From: Pigmentiphaga sp. NML030171
Lineage (GTDB): Bacteria; Pseudomonadota; Gammaproteobacteria; Burkholderiales; Burkholderiaceae_B
Length of the DNA: 64,000 bases
Assembly (NCBI RefSeq): GCF_002188635.1
Contig: NZ_NINX01000050.1
Coordinates: forward strand, 1-64,000
Direction: 5' to 3'
Shown piece after piece: positions 18,069 to 25,332 of the stretch. Position 1 is the stretch's first letter, and every line of letters begins with the position of its first letter. Made by a program: the position numbers and the translations under genes. Below the pieces are notes generated by a model, which made no database searches, was not told where the DNA came from, and saw only the letters and a list, made by a program, of their open reading frames with translations.

Positions 18069-18551
18069 TCAGTCCAGCTTGGCCCGGTCCAGGCCATAGG
18101 CCTTGTCGGCCGAGCCCGGCGTGGTCCGGAAACCCACGTTCAGGCGGTTCCAGGCGTTGATCGCCATGATCGCGAAGCTCAGGTCCGAGATCTCCTTCTC
18201 CGACAGCTCGGCGCGGACCTGCTCGTAGACCTCGTCGGGCACGCCGTGCCCGGGCAGGCGGGTCAAGGCTTCGGTCCAGGCCAGGGCCGCCCGTTCGCGC
18301 GGCGAGAACAACGGGGACTCGCGCCAGACGGCGACGTGGTGCACGCGCAGTTCCCGCTCGCCGTCGATCTTGGCTTCCTTCACGTGCATGTCCAGGCAGA
18401 AGCCGCAGCCGTTCATTTGCGAGGCGCGGATATCGACCAAGTGCAGGATCGAGGCTTCGATGGTGCCGGATTTCTTGATCTGCATGCTGAATTCGACGAA
18501 CTTCTTGAACAGCTCGGGCGATTGGGCGAGGGCATTGATGCGTTGGGTCAT
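18069..18551 (-). CDS. AhpD-like carboxymuconolactone decarboxylase family protein
   Basis: 160 residues from the ATG at 18551 (AGGAAG upstream); a longer frame to 18740 would run into the TetR gene. The CxxC-H redox signature of AhpD-type peroxidases is present in NGCGFCLDMHVKEA, together with the family's ERELRVHHVAVWRES and ALAWTEALT segments. It probably works as a thiol-dependent peroxidase of the alkylhydroperoxidase class. It is divergent from a TetR gene, the usual arrangement for a stress-induced member of this family. Confidence 0.87.
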   Translation of the reverse strand: MTQRINALAQSPELFKKFVEFSMQIKKSGTIEASILHLVDIRASQMNGCGFCLDMHVKEAKIDGERELRVHHVAVWRESPLFSPRERAALAWTEALTRLPGHGVPDEVYEQVRAELSEKEISDLSFAIMAINAWNRLNVGFRTTPGSADKAYGLDRAKLD

Positions 18552-18653
18552 GATGTCTTCCTCGGTGGTGTGAGGCGTCGGTTGCGGAACGACTCCATCG
18601 TAGGCCCGCCGGGGCGGCGGCGGTAGCGCCGCGCCGGGGACCGCCGTGTTGCC

Positions 18654-18677
18654 TGTCCGGCACCAATGACCGGTACA
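18654..18677. promoter_or_regulatory. Imperfect inverted repeat between AhpD-like and TetR genes
   Basis: TGTCCGG (18654-18660) and CCGGTACA (18670-18677) form an imperfect inverted repeat about 33 bp before the TetR start. It overlaps a weak TTGCCT/TACACT promoter-like pair, as an autorepressor site would. Tentative. Confidence 0.3.
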
Positions 18678-18709
18678 CTGCGCGTTGCCCAGTCCCACCG
18701 ACGACACGT

Positions 18710-19375
18710 ATGCCTGATCCATCGCCCCGCAAGAAGCCACGCATCAAGCGCTCCGCCGGCCATCCCACGGAGAAGACCATGGTGGGGAAGGCCGCGATCA
18801 TCGACACGGCGATCGCGCTGATGAAGACCAAGACGCCGCAGGAACTGAGCGTGCTCGAAATCGCCACGGCCGCCGGCGTCGACCCCGCCCTGATCCGCTA
18901 TTACTTCAGCAACAAACAGGGGCTGATGCGCGCCGCGGCCACGCACATCATGGATCAGCTCCAGGCCCGGAGCCAGGTCATGCTGGGCCAGGACGCGCCG
19001 CTGGAAGCGCGGATCCGCAAGCGCCTGGTGCTGCTGATCGAGGCGCTGAAGGACAATCCGCGCTTCCTGCAGCTCGTGCTCAACGAGATCTACAGCCATG
19101 CCGATACGCCCGAGCGCATGGACACGCTCCAGGGCGTGGCCGCGCGCGGGCTGGCCCTGAGCGAGGCGCTGCTGGTCGCGCGCGAGGGCGACCCGCCGCT
19201 CGATGCCATCGACCCGCGTTTCCTGCATGTCGCTTTCCTGGGACTGTGCACGTTCTTCGTGGATGCCCAGCCCATGCTCAAGGTGCTGTTCAACGGCGAG
19301 CAGGGGGCCGAGGACCTGACCGGGCGCTACCTGGATTTCGCCACGCGCCTCATCATGCACGGCATCGTGAAGTAG
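18710..19375 (+). CDS. TetR family transcriptional regulator
   Basis: 221 residues with a basic N-terminal tail, then the TetR HTH at about 25-75 (LSVLEIATAAGVDPALIRYYFSNK), and a helical ligand-binding domain. It lies between the divergent AhpD-like gene and the Rieske cluster downstream, whose promoter carries a 14-bp inverted repeat; either could be its target. Confidence 0.9.
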   Translation: MPDPSPRKKPRIKRSAGHPTEKTMVGKAAIIDTAIALMKTKTPQELSVLEIATAAGVDPALIRYYFSNKQGLMRAAATHIMDQLQARSQVMLGQDAPLEARIRKRLVLLIEALKDNPRFLQLVLNEIYSHADTPERMDTLQGVAARGLALSEALLVAREGDPPLDAIDPRFLHVAFLGLCTFFVDAQPMLKVLFNGEQGAEDLTGRYLDFATRLIMHGIVK

Positions 19376-19399
19376 GCGTTTTCGCTAGTCTGAAAATTC

Positions 19400-19427
19400 T
19401 TGACACCTTTTTTCGCGGTCGATAACC
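19400..19427 (+). promoter_or_regulatory. Promoter of the Rieske oxygenase cluster
   Basis: A perfect -35 box TTGACA (19400-19405) followed by GATAAC (19421-19426, 15-bp spacing) or the weaker TAACCT (19423-19428, 17-bp spacing). It lies directly before the inverted repeat at 19429-19460, so a protein bound there would block open-complex formation or early elongation. Confidence 0.5.
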
Positions 19428-19428
19428 T

Positions 19429-19460
19429 GTTCTCTATTCCTAGTTTTAGGAATAGAGAAC
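19429..19460. promoter_or_regulatory. Perfect 14-bp inverted repeat, probable operator of the Rieske cluster
   Basis: GTTCTCTATTCCTA (19429-19442), spacer GTTT, then TAGGAATAGAGAAC (19447-19460): no mismatch in 14 pairs. It has no T-run after it, so it is not a terminator of the TetR gene. It sits at the expected transcription start, 45 bp before the first gene. The candidate binder is the TetR product just upstream or the small HTH-like protein just downstream. Confidence 0.65.
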
Positions 19461-19505
19461 ATCCAGCGCCAGCGCGGTTTCTGGCGGCCCCATCGCGAGG
19501 AAGAT

Positions 19506-19805
19506 ATGTCCGAATTCAATGTCCACCTGACCGGTTGGAAGGGGAACGAGCCCAGCCCGCACGCGGGCCAGGGCGTGGTGGAAGCGCCCGGCCAGGGAGT
19601 GAACCTTCGGTGGCAGAGCCGGGAGTCGGTCCCTACCGATTTCGAGAACGCGCTGGCCGACGCGATCGAAAGCGCCTATCTGGCCGGCGCCAGGACGCCA
19701 CAGCAGTTCGCCGAGCACCTGAATGCGGCGGGCGTCGCCATGCCCTCGGGGCGGGACTGGAGCGCCGCCAGCCTGGAACAGGAAATGTCCCGCCTCGGCT
19801 ATTGA
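19506..19805 (+). CDS. Small protein with recombinase-like helix-turn-helix
   Basis: 99 residues. The C-terminal half (about 45-99) reads like the HTH of serine recombinases: ALADAIESAYLAG..., then AEHLNAAGVAMPSGRDWSAASLEQEM, comparable to the recombinase element in which a new reading of the host site is chosen. No catalytic domain is present. Small proteins of this kind are, as I recall, found ahead of Rieske oxygenase genes in Burkholderiales. Ribosome site GAGGAAG before the ATG. Next gene 25 bp downstream. It could be a regulator or a subunit; function unproven. Confidence 0.65.
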   Translation: MSEFNVHLTGWKGNEPSPHAGQGVVEAPGQGVNLRWQSRESVPTDFENALADAIESAYLAGARTPQQFAEHLNAAGVAMPSGRDWSAASLEQEMSRLGY

Positions 19806-19830
19806 GGCCCACGTCCACGAGGAAGCCACC

Positions 19831-20817
19831 ATGAGCTTGCTGTCCGCCATAAGAGCCGCCGCCTGTATCGCCGCCGTGTCCCTGATGCTCCCGCAGGCAC
19901 GGGCGGAAAACCTCCGGGACGTGACCTACCTGTTGCCGGCCCCGCCCAGCCTGCCGGCCTTCGCGCCGTGGATGATCGCGCAGCAGAAGGGCTACTACGC
20001 GCAAGAGGGGCTGAAGATCAATTTCGTGGTCGGCAAGGGCGGCGCCGACGTCGCCAAGCAGGTGGGCGCGGGCAATGCGCCGCTGGGCGGCGGCGTGGGC
20101 GACACGCCCATCATCGTCCGGCCCAACGGCGTGCCGGTGAAGGCGGTGGCGGTGCTGGGCGGGGCCTCGCTGATGCACCTGGCCATCAACCGCGCCGCCG
20201 TGCCGGGCGGCATCCCGGACCTGAAGGGCAAGACCATAGGCGCGATGTCCTACGCCGACACGACCTACTACGCGCTGCTGGGCATGCTGCGGGCCAACGG
20301 CCTGCCGAAGTCGGCGGTCGACATCCAGGCCAGCGGCCCCTCGGTCTGGCAGCTCTTCGCCGAGCAGAAGATTCCCGCGCTGGCCTCGGTGCCCGAATGG
20401 ACGGTCAGCGCGCAGGAGGCCGGCGTGAAGGTCGAGCTCATTCCGGCGGACCGCTATTTCAAGAGCATGGCCCAGGCCATCCTGGCGTCCGACGAGACCA
20501 TCCGCAAGGAACCCGAACTGATCCGCAAGTTCGTCAAGGCCACGCTGCGCGGCCTGGCCGACATCTCGCGCGATCCGGCCGCGGCCACGGCCGACTACGT
20601 CAAGGCGGTGCCCGCGTACCAGGGCAGGGAGAAATATGTGGAGTCCGTCCTGCGGCTGTACAACGCCACGGTCTACCAGGGCCAGCCCCGGTTGGGCGCC
20701 ATCGACCCGGACCGCGTCGCCACGCTCCAGTCGTTCTATCTGAACGAAGGCATCATCTCGCGCGCGGTCCCGCTGAACGATTTGTTCACGAACGACTTCG
20801 TGCCGGCGAAACAGTAG
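19831..20817 (+). CDS. ABC-type substrate-binding protein (NMT1/TauA/SsuA-like), orphan
   Basis: 328 residues from ATG at 19831 with GAGGAAG upstream. The signal peptide ends near ARAEN. The body has the NMT1/SsuA fold signature: AFAPWMIAQQKGYYAQEGL at the start, GDTPIIV in the middle, DLKGKTIGAMSYAD before the hinge. Proteins of this group bind sulfonates, nitrates, pyrimidine precursors or aromatic acids. No permease or ATPase gene is in the window; the neighbouring Rieske oxygenase suggests that the ligand is the oxygenase substrate. Confidence 0.85.
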   Translation: MSLLSAIRAAACIAAVSLMLPQARAENLRDVTYLLPAPPSLPAFAPWMIAQQKGYYAQEGLKINFVVGKGGADVAKQVGAGNAPLGGGVGDTPIIVRPNGVPVKAVAVLGGASLMHLAINRAAVPGGIPDLKGKTIGAMSYADTTYYALLGMLRANGLPKSAVDIQASGPSVWQLFAEQKIPALASVPEWTVSAQEAGVKVELIPADRYFKSMAQAILASDETIRKEPELIRKFVKATLRGLADISRDPAAATADYVKAVPAYQGREKYVESVLRLYNATVYQGQPRLGAIDPDRVATLQSFYLNEGIISRAVPLNDLFTNDFVPAKQ

Positions 20818-20827
20818 GAACACATCC

Positions 20828-21865
20828 ATGAATCCCATCGTCCAGGACGGCCTGGCCCTTGCCGCCGCGACCCGCGTGGAAACCGGTCTGCGCAACCTCT
20901 GGTACCCCGTCACGCCCAGCTATGCGGTGCGCGACACCCCGCTGGGCATCACCCGGCTTTCCGAGAACATCGTGCTGTGGCGCGACCGCGCCGGCGCCGT
21001 GCGCGCGGTCGAAGACCGCTGCCCACATCGCGGCGCCCGCCTGTCGCTGGGCTGGAACCTGGGCGAGCGCATCGCCTGCTGGTACCACGGCGTGGAAGTC
21101 GATGGCGAAGGCAAGGTGGCCGATGTGCCGGCGCTGGAAAGCAGCCAGCTCGTGGGCAGGAAATGCCTGCGGTCCTATCCGGTGGTCGAGTACGGCGGCG
21201 CCGTCTTCCTGTGGTTCGGGTCCATGGAGCATGGGCAGCCCAGGCCCTTCGTGCTGCCCGAGGAAATGACGAACGACGAATACTCGGGTTTCCTGTGCAT
21301 GCAGAACTGGAAGTGCAATTACCGCTATGCCATCGACAACGTGATGGATCTCATGCACGGGACCTATCTGCATTCGAACTCGCATTCGATGGCCCAGGGC
21401 GACAAGAAGGCGGAAATGGTCATCCGCCACACCGACTGCGGCCTGGTCTTCGAGAAGGTCGGCCAGCGCGGCGTGAACTTCGACTGGGTCGAGTTCGGCC
21501 ATACGTCCTCGCTGTGGATCCGCCTGTCCGTTCCCTATCGTCCCCAGTATGGCGGCGGCGAGTTCTTCATCGTGGGCTTCGTCACGCCCGTCGACGACGG
21601 CAATTGCCAGGTCTATTTCTGGCGCATCCGCAAGTCCCAGGGCTTCGAGCGCAACGTCTGGCGCTTTCTGTACCGCAACCGCCTGGAAGGGCTGCATTGG
21701 GACGTGCTGGAGCAGGATCGCGTGGTCATCGAAAGCCTGGCGCGCCACGCGCGCAGCCAGGAGAACCTTTATTCCCATGATCTCGGTCTCGTGCGGGTAA
21801 GGCGCGTGATGGAGAAGCTGGCCAGGGAACAGGTCGAGGCCGAACAGGCCACGGCCGTCCACTGA
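20828..21865 (+). CDS. Rieske 2Fe-2S aromatic ring-hydroxylating oxygenase, large subunit type
   Basis: 345 residues, homologous to vanillate/phthalate-type (class IA) oxygenases. Rieske ligands: C65-P-H67 and C84-x-x-H87. The catalytic domain holds D174, H177 and H182 in NVMDLMHGTYLHS, where the two histidines bind mononuclear iron and the Asp bridges to the Rieske centre of the next subunit. The stop of the previous gene forms its ribosome site (GTAGGAACAC). A reductase is needed but none is encoded here; the nearest candidate is at 46337. Substrate unknown. Confidence 0.92.
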   Translation: MNPIVQDGLALAAATRVETGLRNLWYPVTPSYAVRDTPLGITRLSENIVLWRDRAGAVRAVEDRCPHRGARLSLGWNLGERIACWYHGVEVDGEGKVADVPALESSQLVGRKCLRSYPVVEYGGAVFLWFGSMEHGQPRPFVLPEEMTNDEYSGFLCMQNWKCNYRYAIDNVMDLMHGTYLHSNSHSMAQGDKKAEMVIRHTDCGLVFEKVGQRGVNFDWVEFGHTSSLWIRLSVPYRPQYGGGEFFIVGFVTPVDDGNCQVYFWRIRKSQGFERNVWRFLYRNRLEGLHWDVLEQDRVVIESLARHARSQENLYSHDLGLVRVRRVMEKLAREQVEAEQATAVH

Positions 21866-21930
21866 ACGGCAACGACGAGTAGTCCCCTCGGGCGGGCCTG
21901 CCCGATATTCTCCTTTCCACAGGAACGACC

Positions 21931-23055
21931 ATGAAACTCGCGCTTTCAGGGGGGCTCGCGCTCGCCCTCGTTTCCCTGCCTTGCCTGGCCCAGTCGCCCG
22001 CCGGCAACGTGACGCTGTACGGTGCCATCGACACCGGTGTCGAATACATCACCCACGCCAGCGCCGGCGGCGGATCGGGCATGCGCATGCCCACGCTGAC
22101 CGGCGGACAACTGCCGTCGCGCTGGGGCCTGCGCGGCAACGAGGACCTGGGCAACGGCTGGCGCGGCATCTTCAACCTGGAAAGCGGCTTCTTCGCCGAT
22201 TCCGGTTCGTCCGGCCAGGTGGGCCGCCTGTTCGGGCGCACCGCGATCGTTGGTGTCGAGGGGCCGTGGGGCAGCTTCACGCTGGGACGCCAGTCGACCA
22301 TGCTGACCTGGTCGCTGATGGATGCCGACGTGATCGGACCGTCGGTGTTCAGCATGGCGAGCTTCGACAGCTACATCCCCAACGCGCGCGCCGACAACTC
22401 GCTGGCCTACCGCGGCAGGTTCGGCGGCCTGACCGTCGGCGCGACCTATTCCTTCGGCCGCGATACCTCGGCGGCGGGCAACTGCGGAGGCGAGCGCCCC
22501 GGGGATGCCCAGGCGTGCCGCGGGTGGTCGGGGCTGCTGAAGTACGACGGCGGCGGCTGGGGCGTGGCGGCCGCCATCGACGAACAGCGGGGCGGTCCCG
22601 GCGCGGCGCCGGCGGTGGTGGTGCCGGGCGTGGCCGGCGTCGCGATCGCTTCGTCGGACAGCCGCGACCGGCGCTACATGGCCAACGGCTACGTGCACAT
22701 CGCCGACCTGAAACTGGGCGCCGGCTGGATGCACCGCCGCATCGAAGGCGGCGCCGCCGACGTCTCGACCAACCTGTATTTCCTGGGCGCCACCTATCCG
22801 ATCGGCAACTGGACCCTGAACGCGCAGGCCTCGCGCATGATCGCCAATGCCTACCAGGCCAAGGGCACGATGCTGGTCGGCCGCGCCAGCTACAGCTTCT
22901 CGAAGCGGACCGCCGCCTATGCCATGCTGGCCCACATGGGCAACAGCGGCGCGGGGGCGGTGTTCTCGGTGTCCAGCAGCAGCATCGTTCCGTGGTCGCC
23001 CAAGGCGGGGCAGGGGCAGGTGGGGGTGATGGTGGGGTTGCGGCATTCGTTCTAG
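21931..23055 (+). CDS. Gram-negative trimeric porin
   Basis: 374 residues. Signal peptide MKLALSGG...CLAQ, first strand NVTLYGAIDTGVEY, the internal LGNGWRGIFNLESGFF and WGSFTLGRQST segments, and a C-terminal RHSF ending in Phe, the signal for outer-membrane insertion. It is the porin_4 family common in Bordetella and Burkholderia. Its place in the Rieske cluster suggests a substrate entry channel. AGGAAC precedes the ATG. Confidence 0.93.
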   Translation: MKLALSGGLALALVSLPCLAQSPAGNVTLYGAIDTGVEYITHASAGGGSGMRMPTLTGGQLPSRWGLRGNEDLGNGWRGIFNLESGFFADSGSSGQVGRLFGRTAIVGVEGPWGSFTLGRQSTMLTWSLMDADVIGPSVFSMASFDSYIPNARADNSLAYRGRFGGLTVGATYSFGRDTSAAGNCGGERPGDAQACRGWSGLLKYDGGGWGVAAAIDEQRGGPGAAPAVVVPGVAGVAIASSDSRDRRYMANGYVHIADLKLGAGWMHRRIEGGAADVSTNLYFLGATYPIGNWTLNAQASRMIANAYQAKGTMLVGRASYSFSKRTAAYAMLAHMGNSGAGAVFSVSSSSIVPWSPKAGQGQVGVMVGLRHSF

Positions 23056-23152
23056 GCGCCGGTCGAAAGGCGGTGCGTCGTCGTCGCGATAACGAAAACG
23101 TACCGCTCGCATAGCAAAAATGTTCTGGATGCCTTCAGGGGTCCGTCATCTA

Positions 23153-23830
23153 ATGGAGGACATCGACCCTGCCAGGACGAAGCAATTGATCGATATTTCG
23201 CAGCACCCGGATTACGCCTTCTTCCACGAACGCGGCTTCGCCGTGCGGCTGGGGTTCGGCCGGCGGCCCGCGCTGATGGTGGTGGACCTGACCAACGGCT
23301 TCACCGATCCGTCGCGTCCGCTGGGCGCCGATCTCTCGGCCCAGGTCGCCGCCACCAACGCCTTGCTTGACGTCGCCGCCGGGAAGGGCGTGCCGGTCAT
23401 CTTCACCTGCGTGCGCTACGACGATCCGCAGATGCGCGACGCGGGGCTGTGGGCGATCAAGCAGAAGGGAACGATGTCCCTGGCGGCCGAGGGCGACGGC
23501 CACCACGTCGATGCGCGGCTGCATCGCCGGGAGCACGACATCGTGTTGGTCAAGAAATACGCGTCGTGTTTCTTCGGCACCGATCTCGCGTCCCGGTTGC
23601 AGAACCTGGGTGTCGATACGCTGATCCTGACGGGCACGTCCACCAGCGGCTGCGTGCGCGCCACCGCCGTGGACGCCTGCCAACTGGGGTTCCGCCCCAT
23701 GGTGGTGCAGGAAGGCGTGGGCGACCGCTCGGCCGCGGCGCACGCGCAAAGCCTGTTCGATCTCGACACCAAATACGGCGACGTGGTCGGCCTGGAGGAA
23801 ACGCTGGCCTACCTGCGGGGGCTGGCCTAG
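23153..23830 (+). CDS. Isochorismatase-like cysteine hydrolase (N-carbamoylsarcosine amidase type)
   Basis: 225 residues from ATG at 23153; an ATG at 23120 has no ribosome site. The catalytic triad of the family is visible: D45 in VVDLTNGF, Lys134/135 in VLVKKYASCFFGT, and C167 in TSTSGCVRATAVDA with the preceding cis-peptide region. Such enzymes release ammonia from carbamoyl or amide groups, e.g. N-carbamoylsarcosine, maleamate or ureidoacrylate. It lies after the oxygenase and porin, so it may act downstream on an N-containing ring-cleavage product. Confidence 0.85.
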   Translation: MEDIDPARTKQLIDISQHPDYAFFHERGFAVRLGFGRRPALMVVDLTNGFTDPSRPLGADLSAQVAATNALLDVAAGKGVPVIFTCVRYDDPQMRDAGLWAIKQKGTMSLAAEGDGHHVDARLHRREHDIVLVKKYASCFFGTDLASRLQNLGVDTLILTGTSTSGCVRATAVDACQLGFRPMVVQEGVGDRSAAAHAQSLFDLDTKYGDVVGLEETLAYLRGLA

Positions 23831-23916
23831 AAGGGCGGCGCCTGGGGCCCGGACCGGAGACTGTCGCGTCGGTATGAGATGATCGGGCTTTGTCAGGCCT
23901 TGCCCGAAGGAATCCC

Positions 23917-25323
23917 ATGACCAGCACGCTCGCCATCGTCGTTTCCCTGGCGTTGTTGATGTACCTGGCCTATCGCGGCGTGACCGTGCTGCTGCTGGCG
24001 CCGCTGATGGGCGCGCTGGCGGTGGTGCTGTCCGGGGACGCGGCATTGCTGCTGCCCATCTATACCGGCACGTTCATGACCGCCCTGAGCGGCTACGTGC
24101 TGCAGTTCCTGCCCATTTTCCTGCTGGGCTCGCTGTTTGGCCAACTGATGGCCGACTCGGGGGCCGCCAATACGCTGTCGCGCTGGATCGTCGCCAGCGT
24201 GGGCGAGAAGCACGCCATCGTCACCGTGGTGCTGGCCTGCGCGCTGCTGACCTATGGCGGCGTGTCCCTGTTCGTGGTGGCCTTCGCGATCTACCCGGTC
24301 GCGGTCGACCTGTTCAGGGCGGCGCGGATACCCAAGCGGCTGATCCCCGCCACGATCGCGCTGGGCGCCTTCACCTTCACCATGACCGCCTTGCCCGGCA
24401 CGCCCGCCATCCAGAACGCCATTCCCATCCCGTACTTCGGCACCAACGTCTTCGCCGCGCCCGGCCTGGGCATCATCGCGGCCGCGATCATGTTCGGCGG
24501 CGGCTCCTGGTGGCTGCGGCGCCGCGCCGCGGCCGCCCATGCCGCGGGGGAAGGCTACGGCGACCACGACGACGCGCGGGAGGGCACGCCGGCGGAGGCG
24601 GAGCAGGACGCCCGGTGGTCGGTCATGCCCGTGCCGCTGGCCTTGCTGCCGCTGCTGCTGGTGGTGGGGATCAACGCCTTGTTCACCTACGTGGTGTTCC
24701 CAGCGGTGGATTTCTCGTTCCTGGCCCAGCGCTTTCCCGATCTGGCGCCGCAGAAGATCGTCGGCCTGTGGGCGCTGATCATCGCGCTGGCCACGGCCTG
24801 CACGGCGCTGGTGCTGCTGCGGCTCAAGCATTGGAGCAACCTGAAGAACACCATCAACCAGGGCGTGTTCGGGTTCATGCTGCCATTGTTCAACACGGCA
24901 TCCGAGGTCGGCTACGGCGCGATCATCGCGGGCCTGGCGGGGTTCGCCATCATCCGCGACGCGGTGCTGAACGTGGCGCCGGGCAATCCGCTGATCTCCG
25001 AGGCGGTGGCGATGAACGTGCTGGCGGGCATCACCGGTTCGTCCTCGGGCGGCTTGAGCATCGCCTTGCAGACGCTGGGACAGGACTACCTGCGCATGGC
25101 CCACGAGGCGGGCATCAGCGCCGAGCTGATGCACCGCGTGGCCGTGATGGCCGCCGGCGGCATGGACACCTTGCCGCACTGCGGCGCCATCATCACGCTC
25201 CTGGCCATCTGCAAGCTGACGCACCGGCAGTCGTATGGAGACATCGCCGCGGTGACGATCCTTTTTCCGCTGCCGGCGCTGGTGCTGGTCATCGCGCTGG
25301 GGACGATGTTCGGCGGGTTCTGA
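23917..25323 (+). CDS. GntP family organic acid permease
   Basis: 468 residues, about 12 hydrophobic segments (first at 3-45, LAIVVSLALLMYLAYRG). The elements LPIFLLGSLFGQLMADSGAA and the paired ALPGTPAIQNAIP are those of the GntP/DctM-like gluconate:H+ symporter family. The start is the ATG at 23917 with GAAGGA. It is the last gene of the rightward cluster and probably imports the carboxylate handled by it. It faces the TonB receptor gene with a 9-bp gap. Confidence 0.9.
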   Translation: MTSTLAIVVSLALLMYLAYRGVTVLLLAPLMGALAVVLSGDAALLLPIYTGTFMTALSGYVLQFLPIFLLGSLFGQLMADSGAANTLSRWIVASVGEKHAIVTVVLACALLTYGGVSLFVVAFAIYPVAVDLFRAARIPKRLIPATIALGAFTFTMTALPGTPAIQNAIPIPYFGTNVFAAPGLGIIAAAIMFGGGSWWLRRRAAAAHAAGEGYGDHDDAREGTPAEAEQDARWSVMPVPLALLPLLLVVGINALFTYVVFPAVDFSFLAQRFPDLAPQKIVGLWALIIALATACTALVLLRLKHWSNLKNTINQGVFGFMLPLFNTASEVGYGAIIAGLAGFAIIRDAVLNVAPGNPLISEAVAMNVLAGITGSSSGGLSIALQTLGQDYLRMAHEAGISAELMHRVAVMAAGGMDTLPHCGAIITLLAICKLTHRQSYGDIAAVTILFPLPALVLVIALGTMFGGF

Positions 25324-25332
25324 GGCGGGGGC

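Noticed and set aside
19429-19460. The 14-bp inverted repeat as a terminator of the TetR gene
   Set aside because: No U-tract follows, and a good promoter stands directly before it; an operator is more likely.
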